Shown here: positions 1-9,009 of the stretch, one piece after another
How the letters are laid out: each line of letters opens with the position of its first letter
Position numbering within the stretch: position 1 is the stretch's first letter
Source: Cystobacterineae bacterium
Lineage (GTDB): Bacteria; Myxococcota; Myxococcia; Myxococcales; Myxococcaceae
Direction: 5' to 3'
Length of the DNA stretch: 64,000 nucleotides
Assembly: GCA_009782175.1 (NCBI GenBank)
Contig: WRKR01000001.1
Location: 1 to 64,000 of the forward strand
Notes under the pieces: generated by a model
What the model saw: only the letters and a program-made list of their open reading frames with translations
Database searches by the model: none
Told to the model about the DNA's origin: nothing
Position numbers and translations under genes: made by a program

Positions 1-28
1 TAAGCCCCCGGCAGGGTGATTTTTTTTG

Positions 29-195
29 GTTACTTTTTTTGTTCAGACAAAAAAAGTGACTTGCCGAAGGCAAGGTGCGCCCGCAGGGCGAAAATAGCCG
101 GGCCGCAGGCCCCCTCCCCCACCCGGATGGGGAAAAAAACAAAACTAAAAACGAAAAAACCCTTCGCCGAAGGCGACTCCCCCCCCCCGGAAGGG
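29..195. repeat. Array of short perfect hairpins, several with GNA triloops
   Basis: The array starts with a 14-bp inverted repeat (29-42 with 47-60, one mismatch, loop TCAG) made of T/A tracts. Short stems follow: TTGCCGAAGGCAA (61-73), CGCCCGCAGGGCG (78-90), GGGCCGCAGGCCC (100-112), CCCCA/TGGGG (117-132), TCGCCGAAGGCGA (164-176) and CCC/GGG around GGAA (186-195). Four have 5-bp arms and a GAA or GCA loop closed by C-G, a geometry known to give unusually stable DNA mini-hairpins. A/T-rich spacers separate them. On the minus strand T tracts follow some stems, so the block may also end transcription of the Sel1 gene. No protein is credible here. Confidence 0.7.
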
Positions 196-379
196 AAAAA
201 ACAAAACCAACAGCAAAAAAACCCGGCGAACAAGACAGCGCGGACAATTTGGGCACTGCTTGCGCACGAGCGGCGCTACGAGAAGGAGCACCTCAGCATA
301 AAGCCGCAAGCCATTTGAGGAAGAAGTTGCATAGGCAACTTAAATTGAGCGTAGCCAAACACACAGTTTTCGAGCAACT

Positions 380-3016
380 TCAAGCAGCCCCAACATAGCC
401 CTGTGCCGCTGCCTCCGCATACCACTGCGCCGCCTTCTCGCTGTCTTGGGCAACGCCTCGGCCATTTTCATACATGACGGCGAGGTGGTGCTGCGCCTCG
501 GCATGCCCTTGTGCCGCCGCTTTTGCATAGCACTCCACCGCCGCTTCGTCGTCTTCGGGCATGCCTTGGCCATCGTCATATGCCACGCCAAGGGCGTGTT
601 GTGCGGCGGCTTCCCCGCCCTCCGCTGCCACCTTGCACCACTCGAGCGCTGCCTTATAGTCCTCCGGCACACCTCGGCCAGGGGTGCGCATGAGGTTAAG
701 TGTATATTTCGCAATGGCATTCCCGTGGGCGGCCGCTTTCTCATAGCACGCTGCGGCCATTGCCTCGTCTCGGGGGACGCCGCGGCCGTGGGCATATATG
801 GCGCCCAGCGCATATTCGGCCTCCGCCCCCTCCTTCCCCTGTGCCGCCGACTTTGTATACCACTCTATGGCCACCTTGTAGTCCTTGGGCACGCCTCGGC
901 CATTTTCATACATGGCACCCAGTGCATGCTGCGCCTCCGCATCCCCCTGCTCTGCCGCTTTTGTGTACCACTCCATCGCCACTGTATAGTCCTGGGGCAC
1001 ACCTCGGCCTTTTTCATGTGCCTCGCCCAGGGCTTCCAAGGAGCCGCTAAGCCCTTGAGCTGCCGCCTTTTTAAAGCATTCCAACGCTGCTTTGTCGTCT
1101 TGGGGGACGCCTCGGCCGGTTTGATACATGAAGCCGAGGCTGTGCTGGGCCACGGCATCCCCCTGCTCTGCCGCTTTTGTGAACCACTCCACTGCTGCTG
1201 TGTGGTTTTGGGGCACGCCTTGGCCAGCATAATGTATGAAGCCAAGAACAAATTGAGCGTCGGCATTCCCCTGCTCCGCCGCTTTCAAATACCACTCCAG
1301 TGCTTTTTTGTCGTCTTGGGGGACGCCTCGGCCATGCGTATACATGGCGCCAAGGCTCGTTTGTGCCGAGGCATTCCCTTGCTCTGCCGCTTTTGCGAAC
1401 CACGCCACTGCTGCCTTGTAGTCTTCCGGCACCCCTCGACCATTGTAATACATGGCGCCAAGGTTGTGTTGGGCCCAGTCATTCCCCTGCTCTGCCGCTT
1501 TTGTGTACCACGCCACTGCTGCCTTGTAGTCTTCCGGCACCCCTCGACCATTGTAATACATGTTGCCAAGGTTGTTTTGAGCATCGGCATGCCCTTGCTC
1601 TGCCGACTTCAAATACCACTGCACGGCGGCTTTGTCGTCTTGGGGGACGCCTCGGCCATGCGCATACATGGCGCCAAGGTTGTTTTGTGCCCGGGCATTC
1701 CCCTGCTCTGCCGACTTCAAATACCACTGCACCGCTGCTTTCTCGTCTTGGGGGACACCTCGGCCATGCGCATACATGGCGCCAAGGTTGTTTTGGGCCC
1801 GGGAATCCCCCTGTTCTGCCGCTTTTGTGTACCATTGCGCCGCCACTGCCTCATCTTCTGGCACGCCTTGGCCATTGTCATACATGAAGCCAAGGTTCGT
1901 TTGTGCCGTGGCATTCCCCTGCTCCGCCGCTTTTGTGTACCATTGCGCCGCTGCTTTGTCGTCTTGGGGGACGCCTCGGCCGGTTTGATACATGAAGCCA
2001 AGGCTGTTTTGTGCATCGGCATTCCCCTGCTCTGCCGACTTCAAATACCACTGCACCGCAGCTTTTTCGTCTTGGGGGATGCCTCGGCCGGTTGCATACA
2101 TGGCGCCAAGGTTGTTTTGTGCCCGGGCATTCCCCTGCTCCGCCGCTTTCAAATACCACTCCACTGCTTTTTTGTCGTCTTGGGGGACGCCTCGGCCGGT
2201 TGCATACATGGCGCCAAGGTTGTTTTGTGCCCGGGCATTCCCCTGCTCCGCCGCTTTCAAATACCACTCCAGTGCTTTTTTGTCGTCTTGGGGGACGCCT
2301 CGGCCATGCGTATACATGGCGCCAAGGTTCATTTGTGCCGAGGCATTCCCTTGCTCCGCCGCTTTTGTGAACCACGCCACTGCTGCCTTGTAGTCTTCCG
2401 GCACCCCTCGACCATTGTAATACATGGCGCCAAGGTTGTGTTGAGCATCGGCATGCCCTTGCTCTGCCGACTTCAAATACCACTGCACGGCGGCTTTGTC
2501 GTCTTGGGGGACGCCTCGGCCATGCGCATACATGGCGCCAAGGTTGTTTTGGGCCCGGGAATCCCCCTGCTCTGCCGCTTTTGTGTACCATTGCGCCGCC
2601 ACTGCCTCATCTTCTGGCACGCCTTGGCCATTGTCATACATGAAGCCGAGGCTATATTGGGCACAGTCATTCCCCTGCCCGGCCGATTTTGTGTACCACG
2701 CCACTGCTGCCTTGTAGTCTTCCGGTACCCCTCGGCCGTTGTAATACATGTCGCCAAGGCTGTTTTGTGCCCGGGCATTCCCCTGCTCTGCCGCTTTTGT
2801 GTACCACTGCACGGCGGCTTTGTCGTCTTGGGGGACGCCACGCCCACTTGCATACATGAGGCCCAGGTGGTATTGTGCTCCGGCGTGCCCCTGCTCGGCC
2901 GCCTTGCTCAGCCACTTTGCGGCGGCCCTGCTGTTTTGAGACACACCTAGGCCATTTTTATACATGAGGCCCAGGACATGCTCAGCCCTGGCTTTCCAAC
3001 GTCTTGCGGCGTTCAT
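380..3016 (-). CDS. Sel1-repeat (SLR/TPR-like) protein with 24 repeats
   Basis: The 878-residue protein is almost wholly 24 consecutive Sel1-like repeats of 36 residues (unit 20 has two extra), with consensus LGxMYxxGRGVPQDxxxAxxWYxKAAEQGxAxAQ. Sel1 repeats form alpha-solenoids that bind protein partners. No signal peptide, lipobox or membrane segment is seen, so it looks cytoplasmic or is exported by an unusual route. The ATG has AGGAG about 7 nt upstream. Central units are nearly identical in DNA as well as protein, while units 1 and 17-24 are diverged. Units 4-7 resemble units 11-16, suggesting block duplication. The partner is unknown. Assignment to the repeat family is secure; function is not. 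Confidence 0.93.
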   Translation of the reverse strand: MNAARRWKARAEHVLGLMYKNGLGVSQNSRAAAKWLSKAAEQGHAGAQYHLGLMYASGRGVPQDDKAAVQWYTKAAEQGNARAQNSLGDMYYNGRGVPEDYKAAVAWYTKSAGQGNDCAQYSLGFMYDNGQGVPEDEAVAAQWYTKAAEQGDSRAQNNLGAMYAHGRGVPQDDKAAVQWYLKSAEQGHADAQHNLGAMYYNGRGVPEDYKAAVAWFTKAAEQGNASAQMNLGAMYTHGRGVPQDDKKALEWYLKAAEQGNARAQNNLGAMYATGRGVPQDDKKAVEWYLKAAEQGNARAQNNLGAMYATGRGIPQDEKAAVQWYLKSAEQGNADAQNSLGFMYQTGRGVPQDDKAAAQWYTKAAEQGNATAQTNLGFMYDNGQGVPEDEAVAAQWYTKAAEQGDSRAQNNLGAMYAHGRGVPQDEKAAVQWYLKSAEQGNARAQNNLGAMYAHGRGVPQDDKAAVQWYLKSAEQGHADAQNNLGNMYYNGRGVPEDYKAAVAWYTKAAEQGNDWAQHNLGAMYYNGRGVPEDYKAAVAWFAKAAEQGNASAQTSLGAMYTHGRGVPQDDKKALEWYLKAAEQGNADAQFVLGFIHYAGQGVPQNHTAAVEWFTKAAEQGDAVAQHSLGFMYQTGRGVPQDDKAALECFKKAAAQGLSGSLEALGEAHEKGRGVPQDYTVAMEWYTKAAEQGDAEAQHALGAMYENGRGVPKDYKVAIEWYTKSAAQGKEGAEAEYALGAIYAHGRGVPRDEAMAAACYEKAAAHGNAIAKYTLNLMRTPGRGVPEDYKAALEWCKVAAEGGEAAAQHALGVAYDDGQGMPEDDEAAVECYAKAAAQGHAEAQHHLAVMYENGRGVAQDSEKAAQWYAEAAAQGYVGAA

Positions 3017-3472
3017 GCCCCACTCCTGTCCTGTTGAAACACACGTTGGGACACAACCTTAGCACGGCTTGGGCGTGCTGCCTAAGTCGTTTTGTGCCGC
3101 CACCATCACTTCTTCCCACATTTAATGCAAAGTGGTGGTGGGCACCAAACCAAAGAGAAGGCGCCCTTGAAACGCAAGAGGCCACAGGAGCGGAGGGCTC
3201 TGTGAAATACACCTCTGTGGCGGGACACGGCGGCTCCCTCTTTGTCCTGCCTCTTCCCCGACAACGCTTCGGTTGAAAACGTGGCAGCTAAGGCATTGAA
3301 TAACACCCCAAATGGACAACCCTTCTCCTTTGTGGCGTGCTTTGCAAAAAACAGTTGATCCACGGCTCCGCCGCTTCCAAAACCAAAAAATGTCAACAAA
3401 ACCTGACATTATGTCAAGCTTAACGCATACATTACTGGCGTACCCAAAAGGATGTGGATATGAAGACAGGAG
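3017..3472. other. Non-coding spacer upstream of the Sel1 gene
   Basis: About 450 bases with no credible gene. It should hold the promoter for the leftward Sel1 gene, but no clear -10/-35 pair was recognised. A small imperfect stem (AGCACG/CGTGCT near 3061-3080) is present. Short open frames here lack ribosome sites and family resemblance. Confidence 0.5.
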
Positions 3473-3508
3473 AAAAAAAGAAGCCCGCCTTGCAGAGACG
3501 GGCTTCTT
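3473..3508 (-). terminator. Rho-independent terminator after the DUF6273/caspase-like lipoprotein gene
   Basis: A perfect 10-bp stem (AAGAAGCCCG 3478-3487 with CGGGCTTCTT 3499-3508) and an 11-nt loop, followed on the minus strand by a T run (A run 3473-3479 on plus). It starts 23 nt after the stop codon of the leftward gene. Confidence 0.85.
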
Positions 3509-3531
3509 GGAGAAATTAGAGAGAATGAAGC

Positions 3532-5250
3532 TCAAGGGCTGGGTTTAAAAGTTATCAATAGAGCATTCTGTCCGGCTTCAGGAGGTCGATAGGATTCTCC
3601 TGGTTTCTCATATCTGTTCTCAGAGTTCCCTCTGTTGTTGCGCCAAATCAACCACCTGGGCATGTCCAGAATACCCAGAGCGGAGTTGATATCACTATAA
3701 TTTGTTTTTCCAGCATAAGCCTGAACACTCGCATTGGTTATGTTAGCCCATTTTTGCGCAAAACTGTCACTTTCACCAGTTCCAGTATTGCAAGCATAGA
3801 ACTTGGAAAATGACAGGGACAACAGTTGGCTGCCGCCTTCAAATGCAGCCGGGTCGATGTTGTCGAGGCTTTCTTTTGTCCAACTGAAAGCATCTTGTCC
3901 CGCATTTCCATGGCCAAGTTCGACACTGTCCACATAACCATGCGAATAAACATGGAAAGTCCTTATGAGATTTCCTTTTCTTTCTGCAGAAGCCTTGCTG
4001 GGGTCTTCTGGGCCTCTGTCTCCAATATAATTTTTGTTTATATATTGAGTAAGCTCTCGAGCGCTTTTAAACCATAGCATTGGGATGTTTCTGGACGTTG
4101 CTGCTTCCTCAATAAACTTTCTTTGATCAGCCGTCCATCCTATATCTGCAACCAGCCATGTTGCACCTTGGCAGCTTTTAAGCTGCCTTAAGGCCGTGTC
4201 GATAAACTCATACTGATAGTCTTGCCTAACACCTTGCGCATTTGGACCATATGCACCACCTGATACGACAATCTTCTCTGTAGGTATGTTGGCTGCCGCT
4301 GCCACCACCGCCATTGCACCTGCAGGTGTTGGCATTGCACCTTCGCTGCTGGGCTCGCAAGCTTCTAAGGGGTCGAAAATGCTCGAATCTACCCATGCTG
4401 CCGGATAAACATGGCCATGTTCGGACAACTTCATTTGATAGACTCTGCCACCTGTGGGGCCGTCCGCGTTGGCCAGCGCGCCTGCTGTGCTGGCAGCGTC
4501 GCCCGGTGAGCGCAGCCACATGCCATAGTCTCTTCCTGACGGAATGCTGAGCTTGTCATAGTTGGCGATTGCATCCACCTGGCTGGGAACGTCGGGTTTT
4601 TTTGAACCGGTCCTAAACTGAGAGCGGGACAAAAAGTTGGCGGATTCGGACCAGCTTAACGCAAAAGCAAGATCGTCGCCCTCGCCAACTTGAGAGCTGC
4701 CGGGCAGGCTGAGTCCATTGGCCAGTGACTTATCCGTGTTAGAAGTCCCAAGCGTCTTGAGTGCATTGTTTTGCATGGTATAATAACGCAACCTGGCATT
4801 TGAGGGCAGATTGTCGGCTGCACCGCTGGCGCGGCCATTGAACCACGCGTTGATTGCGTTTCGAACATTGGAGGAACTATAAGACTTTAGCTTGCCATAA
4901 GCGGTATATTGCCACGCCGGGTTGCCATAATAAGCAGCAGACGAATGAATGTTAATATAATTAGCACGCACAACCAGTGAGAATTGCTCGTATTGCGCAA
5001 TCTCCACCCAGTCGGAAGTATCTCCGGCCTGCTCCGCACTCAAAATCCGCCCGTCCACTATGTCGGGCGCCCCTGGAGTGCCTTTGCTGATGCACGCAAG
5101 AGGTATTCCAATCCCCACTTGCAGATCGTCCCAATCCTCATCGGGGGAAGCAATGCCTGTCACCTCCCCGTCCGCGCAGCTTGATAAAAACACCAGCGCC
5201 CAGCTGAAAAACAGCCCCAATATCCATTTCCGCAAATAAAAGCTTCTCAT
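3532..5250 (-). CDS. Lipoprotein with DUF6273-like domain and caspase-like (HG...C) C-terminal domain
   Basis: The 572-residue protein has a signal peptide with lipobox LSSC (Cys25), so it is a predicted lipoprotein. Residues about 45-290 resemble DUF6273, found in surface proteins: NAINAWFNGR near 131-140 and YGMWLRSPGD at 242-251. Residues about 355-530 look like a caspase/CHAT/DUF4347-type fold: a strand with LVAD (366-369), then HVYSHG with His437, then KFYACNTG with Cys487, the usual catalytic dyad spacing. Whether it is an active protease is inference. It has its own terminator and no operon partner. Ribosome site is weak (GAGGG 9 nt before ATG). Lipoprotein call is strong, DUF6273 moderate, caspase-like moderate. 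Confidence 0.75.
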   Translation of the reverse strand: MRSFYLRKWILGLFFSWALVFLSSCADGEVTGIASPDEDWDDLQVGIGIPLACISKGTPGAPDIVDGRILSAEQAGDTSDWVEIAQYEQFSLVVRANYINIHSSAAYYGNPAWQYTAYGKLKSYSSSNVRNAINAWFNGRASGAADNLPSNARLRYYTMQNNALKTLGTSNTDKSLANGLSLPGSSQVGEGDDLAFALSWSESANFLSRSQFRTGSKKPDVPSQVDAIANYDKLSIPSGRDYGMWLRSPGDAASTAGALANADGPTGGRVYQMKLSEHGHVYPAAWVDSSIFDPLEACEPSSEGAMPTPAGAMAVVAAAANIPTEKIVVSGGAYGPNAQGVRQDYQYEFIDTALRQLKSCQGATWLVADIGWTADQRKFIEEAATSRNIPMLWFKSARELTQYINKNYIGDRGPEDPSKASAERKGNLIRTFHVYSHGYVDSVELGHGNAGQDAFSWTKESLDNIDPAAFEGGSQLLSLSFSKFYACNTGTGESDSFAQKWANITNASVQAYAGKTNYSDINSALGILDMPRWLIWRNNRGNSENRYEKPGESYRPPEAGQNALLITFKPSP

Positions 5251-5652
5251 GTGAAACTGCCCTCGTCTTGGAAAATATAAATGAATGCCGCCTCAACGGA
5301 CGGCCCTTCTTGGATTTTCTCCATCCACCATAAAAGGACGGCTTCTTTCGAAGAACCTTCCTTCACTTATATTATCTGCTTTGTGCCTACAGAGTTGCCA
5401 AGACTGCGATAGAATTTCTTTGCATATGTGAACTATAGCATGCATATGGGAGAGGACTCGACAGAGAACCCCCAAAACTTTGGCTTCGACAATGGCTTCA
5501 TTCATATTTTGTTTGTCGAAAACCTTGCCACACCGGGCTTGTCTCAGTGCGTCTTTGAGTCAACGGTCACACTCAGCAGTCGCGGTGAGGGTGGAATCAG
5601 CCAAGCCATGACAACGGGATACCATAGGACGCGCGGCAAGCCACAAAGCGCC
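5251..5652. other. Non-coding spacer
   Basis: About 400 bases between two leftward genes. No convincing gene, RNA or terminator was recognised. The part next to 5250 should contain the promoter of the lipoprotein gene. Confidence 0.4.
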
Positions 5653-6408
5653 CTATTCCTCTGAGTCGCCCTTGCCTTCAGCGTGCAGGCGCCCAAGTGC
5701 AATGTCGAGCAATCCTTGAGCGTCTTTGTGCCCCTGCTCGGCGGCCTTGCGAAACCAGAACGCAGCCTGAGCGAAATCCGCACGAAGAAGGGAGTTTCCG
5801 CCCTCAAGAGGCAGGTAGTCACAGCCAAGGCTATGTTGGGCTTCGGCATCGCCTTTCTCAGCACAGGCCTGCAACTCGGCGAGTTCTTGTTCAGGCGTGG
5901 GAAATGTCGTGTCCCGCACAGTAATGCTCAGAGAATATCCATCCTGCTTCTGGTATTCCCCGCAATAGGCGCTGATGCACAACTCAAGGTTTTTTGCAAA
6001 GCTGAAGCAGCGTTGGACTGAATTCTCCCACCCCCCTTGCTCCATCGCACTCCATTTAGCGGGGGAAATCTCCTCCTTGAAGCGTTGCAAAAAAAGCGAC
6101 CAAGGGTTCGCCGCGTCGGGTTCTTTTGCAAAAAACGGAGAGCTAAACGAATAGGAACCGGGTCTCCAGGGATTGCCGGTCGACAAGTCAAGCCAATAGG
6201 GGGAAAGCTGCAGAGAGGGTATCAGCCATCGTGAAAACCTCACAACGTTATGCCGTGTCGGTGCACGCTCATTGTCATAGGCCTTCATTCCCGACAAGGG
6301 CAGTGAAACACTCCCCGCGGAAAACAAACCAAACAGCTTTGCAACCGAAGTCACAGCATCGCCAGTCAGCACCACTTTTTTCTCTATTGCATCGGGATAG
6401 CGGGCCAT
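5653..6408 (-). CDS. Sel1-repeat-containing protein of unknown function
   Basis: The protein has 251 residues. Roughly the first 170 match no family I recognise. The C-terminus carries two Sel1-like units, one around CAEKGDAEAQHSLGCDYLP and one around AFWFRKAAEQGHKDAQGLL. No signal peptide or membrane helix is evident. The only purine-rich site (GAGGA) lies about 19 nt before the ATG, too far for a standard ribosome site, so the start is uncertain. It shares the repeat type, but not the long array, of the Sel1 gene at the left end. Confidence 0.75.
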   Translation of the reverse strand: MARYPDAIEKKVVLTGDAVTSVAKLFGLFSAGSVSLPLSGMKAYDNERAPTRHNVVRFSRWLIPSLQLSPYWLDLSTGNPWRPGSYSFSSPFFAKEPDAANPWSLFLQRFKEEISPAKWSAMEQGGWENSVQRCFSFAKNLELCISAYCGEYQKQDGYSLSITVRDTTFPTPEQELAELQACAEKGDAEAQHSLGCDYLPLEGGNSLLRADFAQAAFWFRKAAEQGHKDAQGLLDIALGRLHAEGKGDSEE

Positions 6409-6530
6409 AGGTAAATAGGTTGAACGTTCCTCATGGTGTTGGTGTCAGGGGGCTCTTGTCAAGACTTGTGGGTGGGTATGTTATGGCGATCGGCAACGGC
6501 CTTGCCACCCGTCTTCCCAAGAAAAACCAA

Positions 6531-6567
6531 AGCCCGTCAATTATGTGCGAACATTGACGGGCTTTTT
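6531..6567 (-). terminator. Terminator hairpin downstream of tRNA-Ala
   Basis: An 11-bp perfect stem (6531-6541 with 6553-6563) around an 11-nt loop. On the minus strand it follows tRNA-Ala and is succeeded by TTGG then TTTTT; on the plus strand it is followed by T5, so it may work both ways. Confidence 0.75.
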
Positions 6568-6581
6568 CGGACTTCTAAAAA

Positions 6582-6654
<73 letters not shown>

Positions 6655-6709
6655 GTCGCTATCGTGAGGCACGCTCTCTACTATAAAGTGCCTCCAGCTG
6701 ACAACTCTT

Positions 6710-7060
6710 TTATGGCCCTGGCTCCTTCTTTTGACTCGCCAAGGCTTGGCCTTCATCCAAAAGCTCCGAAAGCTTTTGGTGCTGCTCCTGGTTTTTTTGC
6801 AGCGCATCCGCTATGCGTTGAAGCAAACTTTCCCAGCGTTTTTGGGGAGTTATGATGCCTTGTTGAATTTCTTCATAAATGGCCAGACCTAAGTCGCTCA
6901 GGGCTTGCAGGTGTTTCCGCTCTGCCTGTTCTTTCTCCTCCCAAAACCTTTCAAGCGTCGCCCTTTGCTGTACTTGTTTTCTCAATACGGCCAGCTGACG
7001 CTGAGCACCCTCCCAAGCTTTCTGGAGTTCAACAAACAATTCGGAGGACTCTTTAGACAC
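6710..7060 (-). CDS. Small coiled-coil protein of unknown function
   Basis: About 116 residues, charged and Glu/Gln/Lys-rich with heptad-like leucines, so mostly coiled coil. No membrane segment or recognised domain. The frame stays open to an ATG at 7102, but the GTG at 7060 has AGGGG 5 nt upstream and is preferred. It sits between tRNA-Leu and tRNA-Ala on the same strand, with tRNA-Ala about 55 nt downstream, so all three could be co-transcribed. Function unknown. Confidence 0.7.
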   Translation of the reverse strand: MSKESSELFVELQKAWEGAQRQLAVLRKQVQQRATLERFWEEKEQAERKHLQALSDLGLAIYEEIQQGIITPQKRWESLLQRIADALQKNQEQHQKLSELLDEGQALASQKKEPGP

Positions 7061-7117
7061 GGCAACCCCTGAAAATAATAAAATGCCCCGACGCCACCCC
7101 ATGCAGCGCCAAAAAAG

Positions 7118-7203
7118 TGGCCCTCCCCGGACTCGAACCGGGACGCGGTGTCAGCCGCAACGGATTTTGAGTCCGCCTCGTCTACCAATTCCGACAGAGA
7201 GCC
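7118..7203 (-). tRNA. tRNA-Leu (CAA)
   Basis: An 86-nt class II tRNA: acceptor GGCTCTC/GAGGGCC, anticodon loop CTCAAAA giving CAA, a long variable arm, T arm CCCGG/CCGGG, discriminator A. CCA is not encoded. Confidence 0.93.
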
Positions 7204-7298
7204 CTTCAAAACTCCTCCACACCCATCACCCTCAATGCACCATTTATCTTCAAAGCACCATTGTACCTATGCTCTAGCTTGTATAAAGCATTCCGCCT

Positions 7299-8054
7299 AT
7301 GATCAACCTGCTTCTTTCATTGGCTGTCGCTTTTTTGACAGCCCTTGCTATTCGCTTGGCAAATTTTTCCTGGCCGGCAGCCATTCTCCCCTCTCTCATC
7401 CTCTGGGTGGGCTGCTATATCCTCCTCGCCAGACGTATTGCCAAACGCTTCCAAGCCATTGTCGCCGAAGTCCAAGCCGAATTGCAAACCACACAAGCCA
7501 CTAACCCTCGAGAACAAAAAACCCGCATCGACAAAACCTTGCAAAAACTCGAGACGGCAAGGCCTTTGGGGCGTTGGCAGTTTATGATTGAAAAAGAAAT
7601 TGAGGGGTTTTTGGGGATGATTCGCTATTCGCTGCGCGAAGAAACTCTCGCCAAAGTCCACCTTCAAAAAGCAGGCATGCGCAACTTCTATGCAAGCGCC
7701 ATTCAGGGCGCCATGGCCTATAAAGGCAAAGACATCGCCAACATGCAAAAACATTTTGAGCTTGCAGTGAAATATGGAAAAAAAGAGAGCCTCATGTGGG
7801 CGGCCTATGCCTGGTGCTTGTTGCAACTCAAAGAAAAACAAAAGGCCCTGGCTATACTCTCTCGCGCCACCAAGGCCAACCCTACGGATGAAAAACTCAA
7901 AACCGCCCTCCAAGCTGTACAAAATGACAAACGACTCAAAATGAAAGCCTGGGAGCCAGCCTGGTGGCAGCTTGGCCTTGAAAACCCTCCAACACCACAA
8001 ATTTCTCCCTTTGCAGCTTCCAAACGCTCTGCCATGCGCGTCATGCGCCGCTAG
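7299..8054 (+). CDS. Inner-membrane TPR-like protein of unknown function
   Basis: The 251-residue protein starts with two hydrophobic helices (about 3-22 and 27-44), predicted membrane-spanning. A soluble region follows with a charged helical stretch and TPR-like helices near 130-205 (for example SLMWAAYAWCLLQL and KEKQKALAILSRATKANP). The C-terminus is basic. Such anchored TPR proteins usually scaffold complexes at the membrane; no specific role can be read. No strong ribosome site precedes the ATG. It ends 22 bp from the convergent miaA gene. Confidence 0.8.
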   Translation: MINLLLSLAVAFLTALAIRLANFSWPAAILPSLILWVGCYILLARRIAKRFQAIVAEVQAELQTTQATNPREQKTRIDKTLQKLETARPLGRWQFMIEKEIEGFLGMIRYSLREETLAKVHLQKAGMRNFYASAIQGAMAYKGKDIANMQKHFELAVKYGKKESLMWAAYAWCLLQLKEKQKALAILSRATKANPTDEKLKTALQAVQNDKRLKMKAWEPAWWQLGLENPPTPQISPFAASKRSAMRVMRR

Positions 8055-8076
8055 GCTGGTTTCACTTTGACAGGAG

Positions 8077-9009
8077 CTAGCTAAACCTCGCCTGCAAACG
8101 CTTTAACAACACTTCTGCACCATAAGGGGAAGGTATCCGCTCGGCCCTCTCCTCTTTGCGAAACCACGTCAGCTGCCTCTTGGCATAGTGGCGCGTGTTC
8201 TGCGCAACCAAAGTGCGCGCCTTGGCTTCGCTGAGCTTGCCATCCAATACTTCCAGGGCCTCACGGTAACCAACACTCTTCATCCCAGGCGCATGGCGAA
8301 ACCCCATTCTCAACAAGCCCTCCACTTCTGCCAACAAGCCCGCCTCAAACATCTGCTCAACCCTTTGGTTTATCGCTTCATAAAGCCAAGCACGCTCCGG
8401 AGAGAGCAGAAAATAACCATAGGCATATCTCTCTTCTTGGAAACGGTGCTCCCTCCAATGCGCGGAAGCAGGCTTTCCTGTCTGCTCAAAAATCTCCAAA
8501 GCGCGGATAACGCGAAGGCTGTCTCCCTCCGGCAAACGTGCTGCCGTCACCGCATCCACCTCACGAAGGCGTCGGTGGAGGACTTCTGCTCCTACCTTGC
8601 TCGCCCATGCCTCCAGTTGACGACGGAGCAACAAATCCACAGGCGGAAATGCCGCCAACCCGTGAAGCAATGCCCTCAAATATAGCCCTGTGCCCCCCAC
8701 CAAAATAACCTGCTTCCCCCGTGAATGAATGTCAGCAATGGCCTCATCCGCCAACGCGGCATAGCGCGCTGCGGTGCACTCTTCCATGGGCTCCAAACAG
8801 GAAATAAGGTGGTGTGGCACTCTTGAAAGCAGCTGGGCAGAAGGCTTGGCCGTGCCAATGTCAAAATGGCGATAGACTTGCTGAGAATCCGCCCCCACAA
8901 TTTCTGCACCCAAATACTCTGCCAACTCTATGGCCAACTGGCTTTTCCCCGCACCCGTAGGGCCGGCAATAACCAGCAAGCTTTGTTGAGGCAACCCCGA
9001 AAACTTCAA
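8077..9009 (-). CDS. miaA: tRNA dimethylallyltransferase
   Basis: MiaA transfers the dimethylallyl group of DMAPP to N6 of A37 in tRNAs reading codons that start with U. The protein is 310 residues, normal for the family. P-loop GPTGAGKS at 16-23 and the family signature DSQQVYRHFDIGTAKPS at 41-57 are present, as is the downstream VGGTGLYL motif. The start appears to be TTG, overlapping the hisS stop (TTGA) with GAGGG 9 nt upstream, so translation is probably coupled. Last gene of the psd-hisS-miaA run. Confidence 0.95.
   Translation of the reverse strand: MKFSGLPQQSLLVIAGPTGAGKSQLAIELAEYLGAEIVGADSQQVYRHFDIGTAKPSAQLLSRVPHHLISCLEPMEECTAARYAALADEAIADIHSRGKQVILVGGTGLYLRALLHGLAAFPPVDLLLRRQLEAWASKVGAEVLHRRLREVDAVTAARLPEGDSLRVIRALEIFEQTGKPASAHWREHRFQEERYAYGYFLLSPERAWLYEAINQRVEQMFEAGLLAEVEGLLRMGFRHAPGMKSVGYREALEVLDGKLSEAKARTLVAQNTRHYAKRQLTWFRKEERAERIPSPYGAEVLLKRLQARFS

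Noticed and set aside
16-398. Overlapping frames of about 100 codons at the left edge
   Set aside because: They run through the hairpin array and A/C tracts, have low-complexity Lys/Pro/Arg sequence and no start signals.
446-2950. 834-codon open frame antisense to the Sel1 gene
   Set aside because: It is a by-product of the 108-bp repeat: a stop-free antisense frame in one unit stays open in all. No ribosome site and no family resemblance, whereas the sense frame is a clean Sel1 array.
3122-3535. 137-codon leftward frame
   Set aside because: It overlaps the terminator of the lipoprotein gene, has no ribosome site and no recognisable domain.
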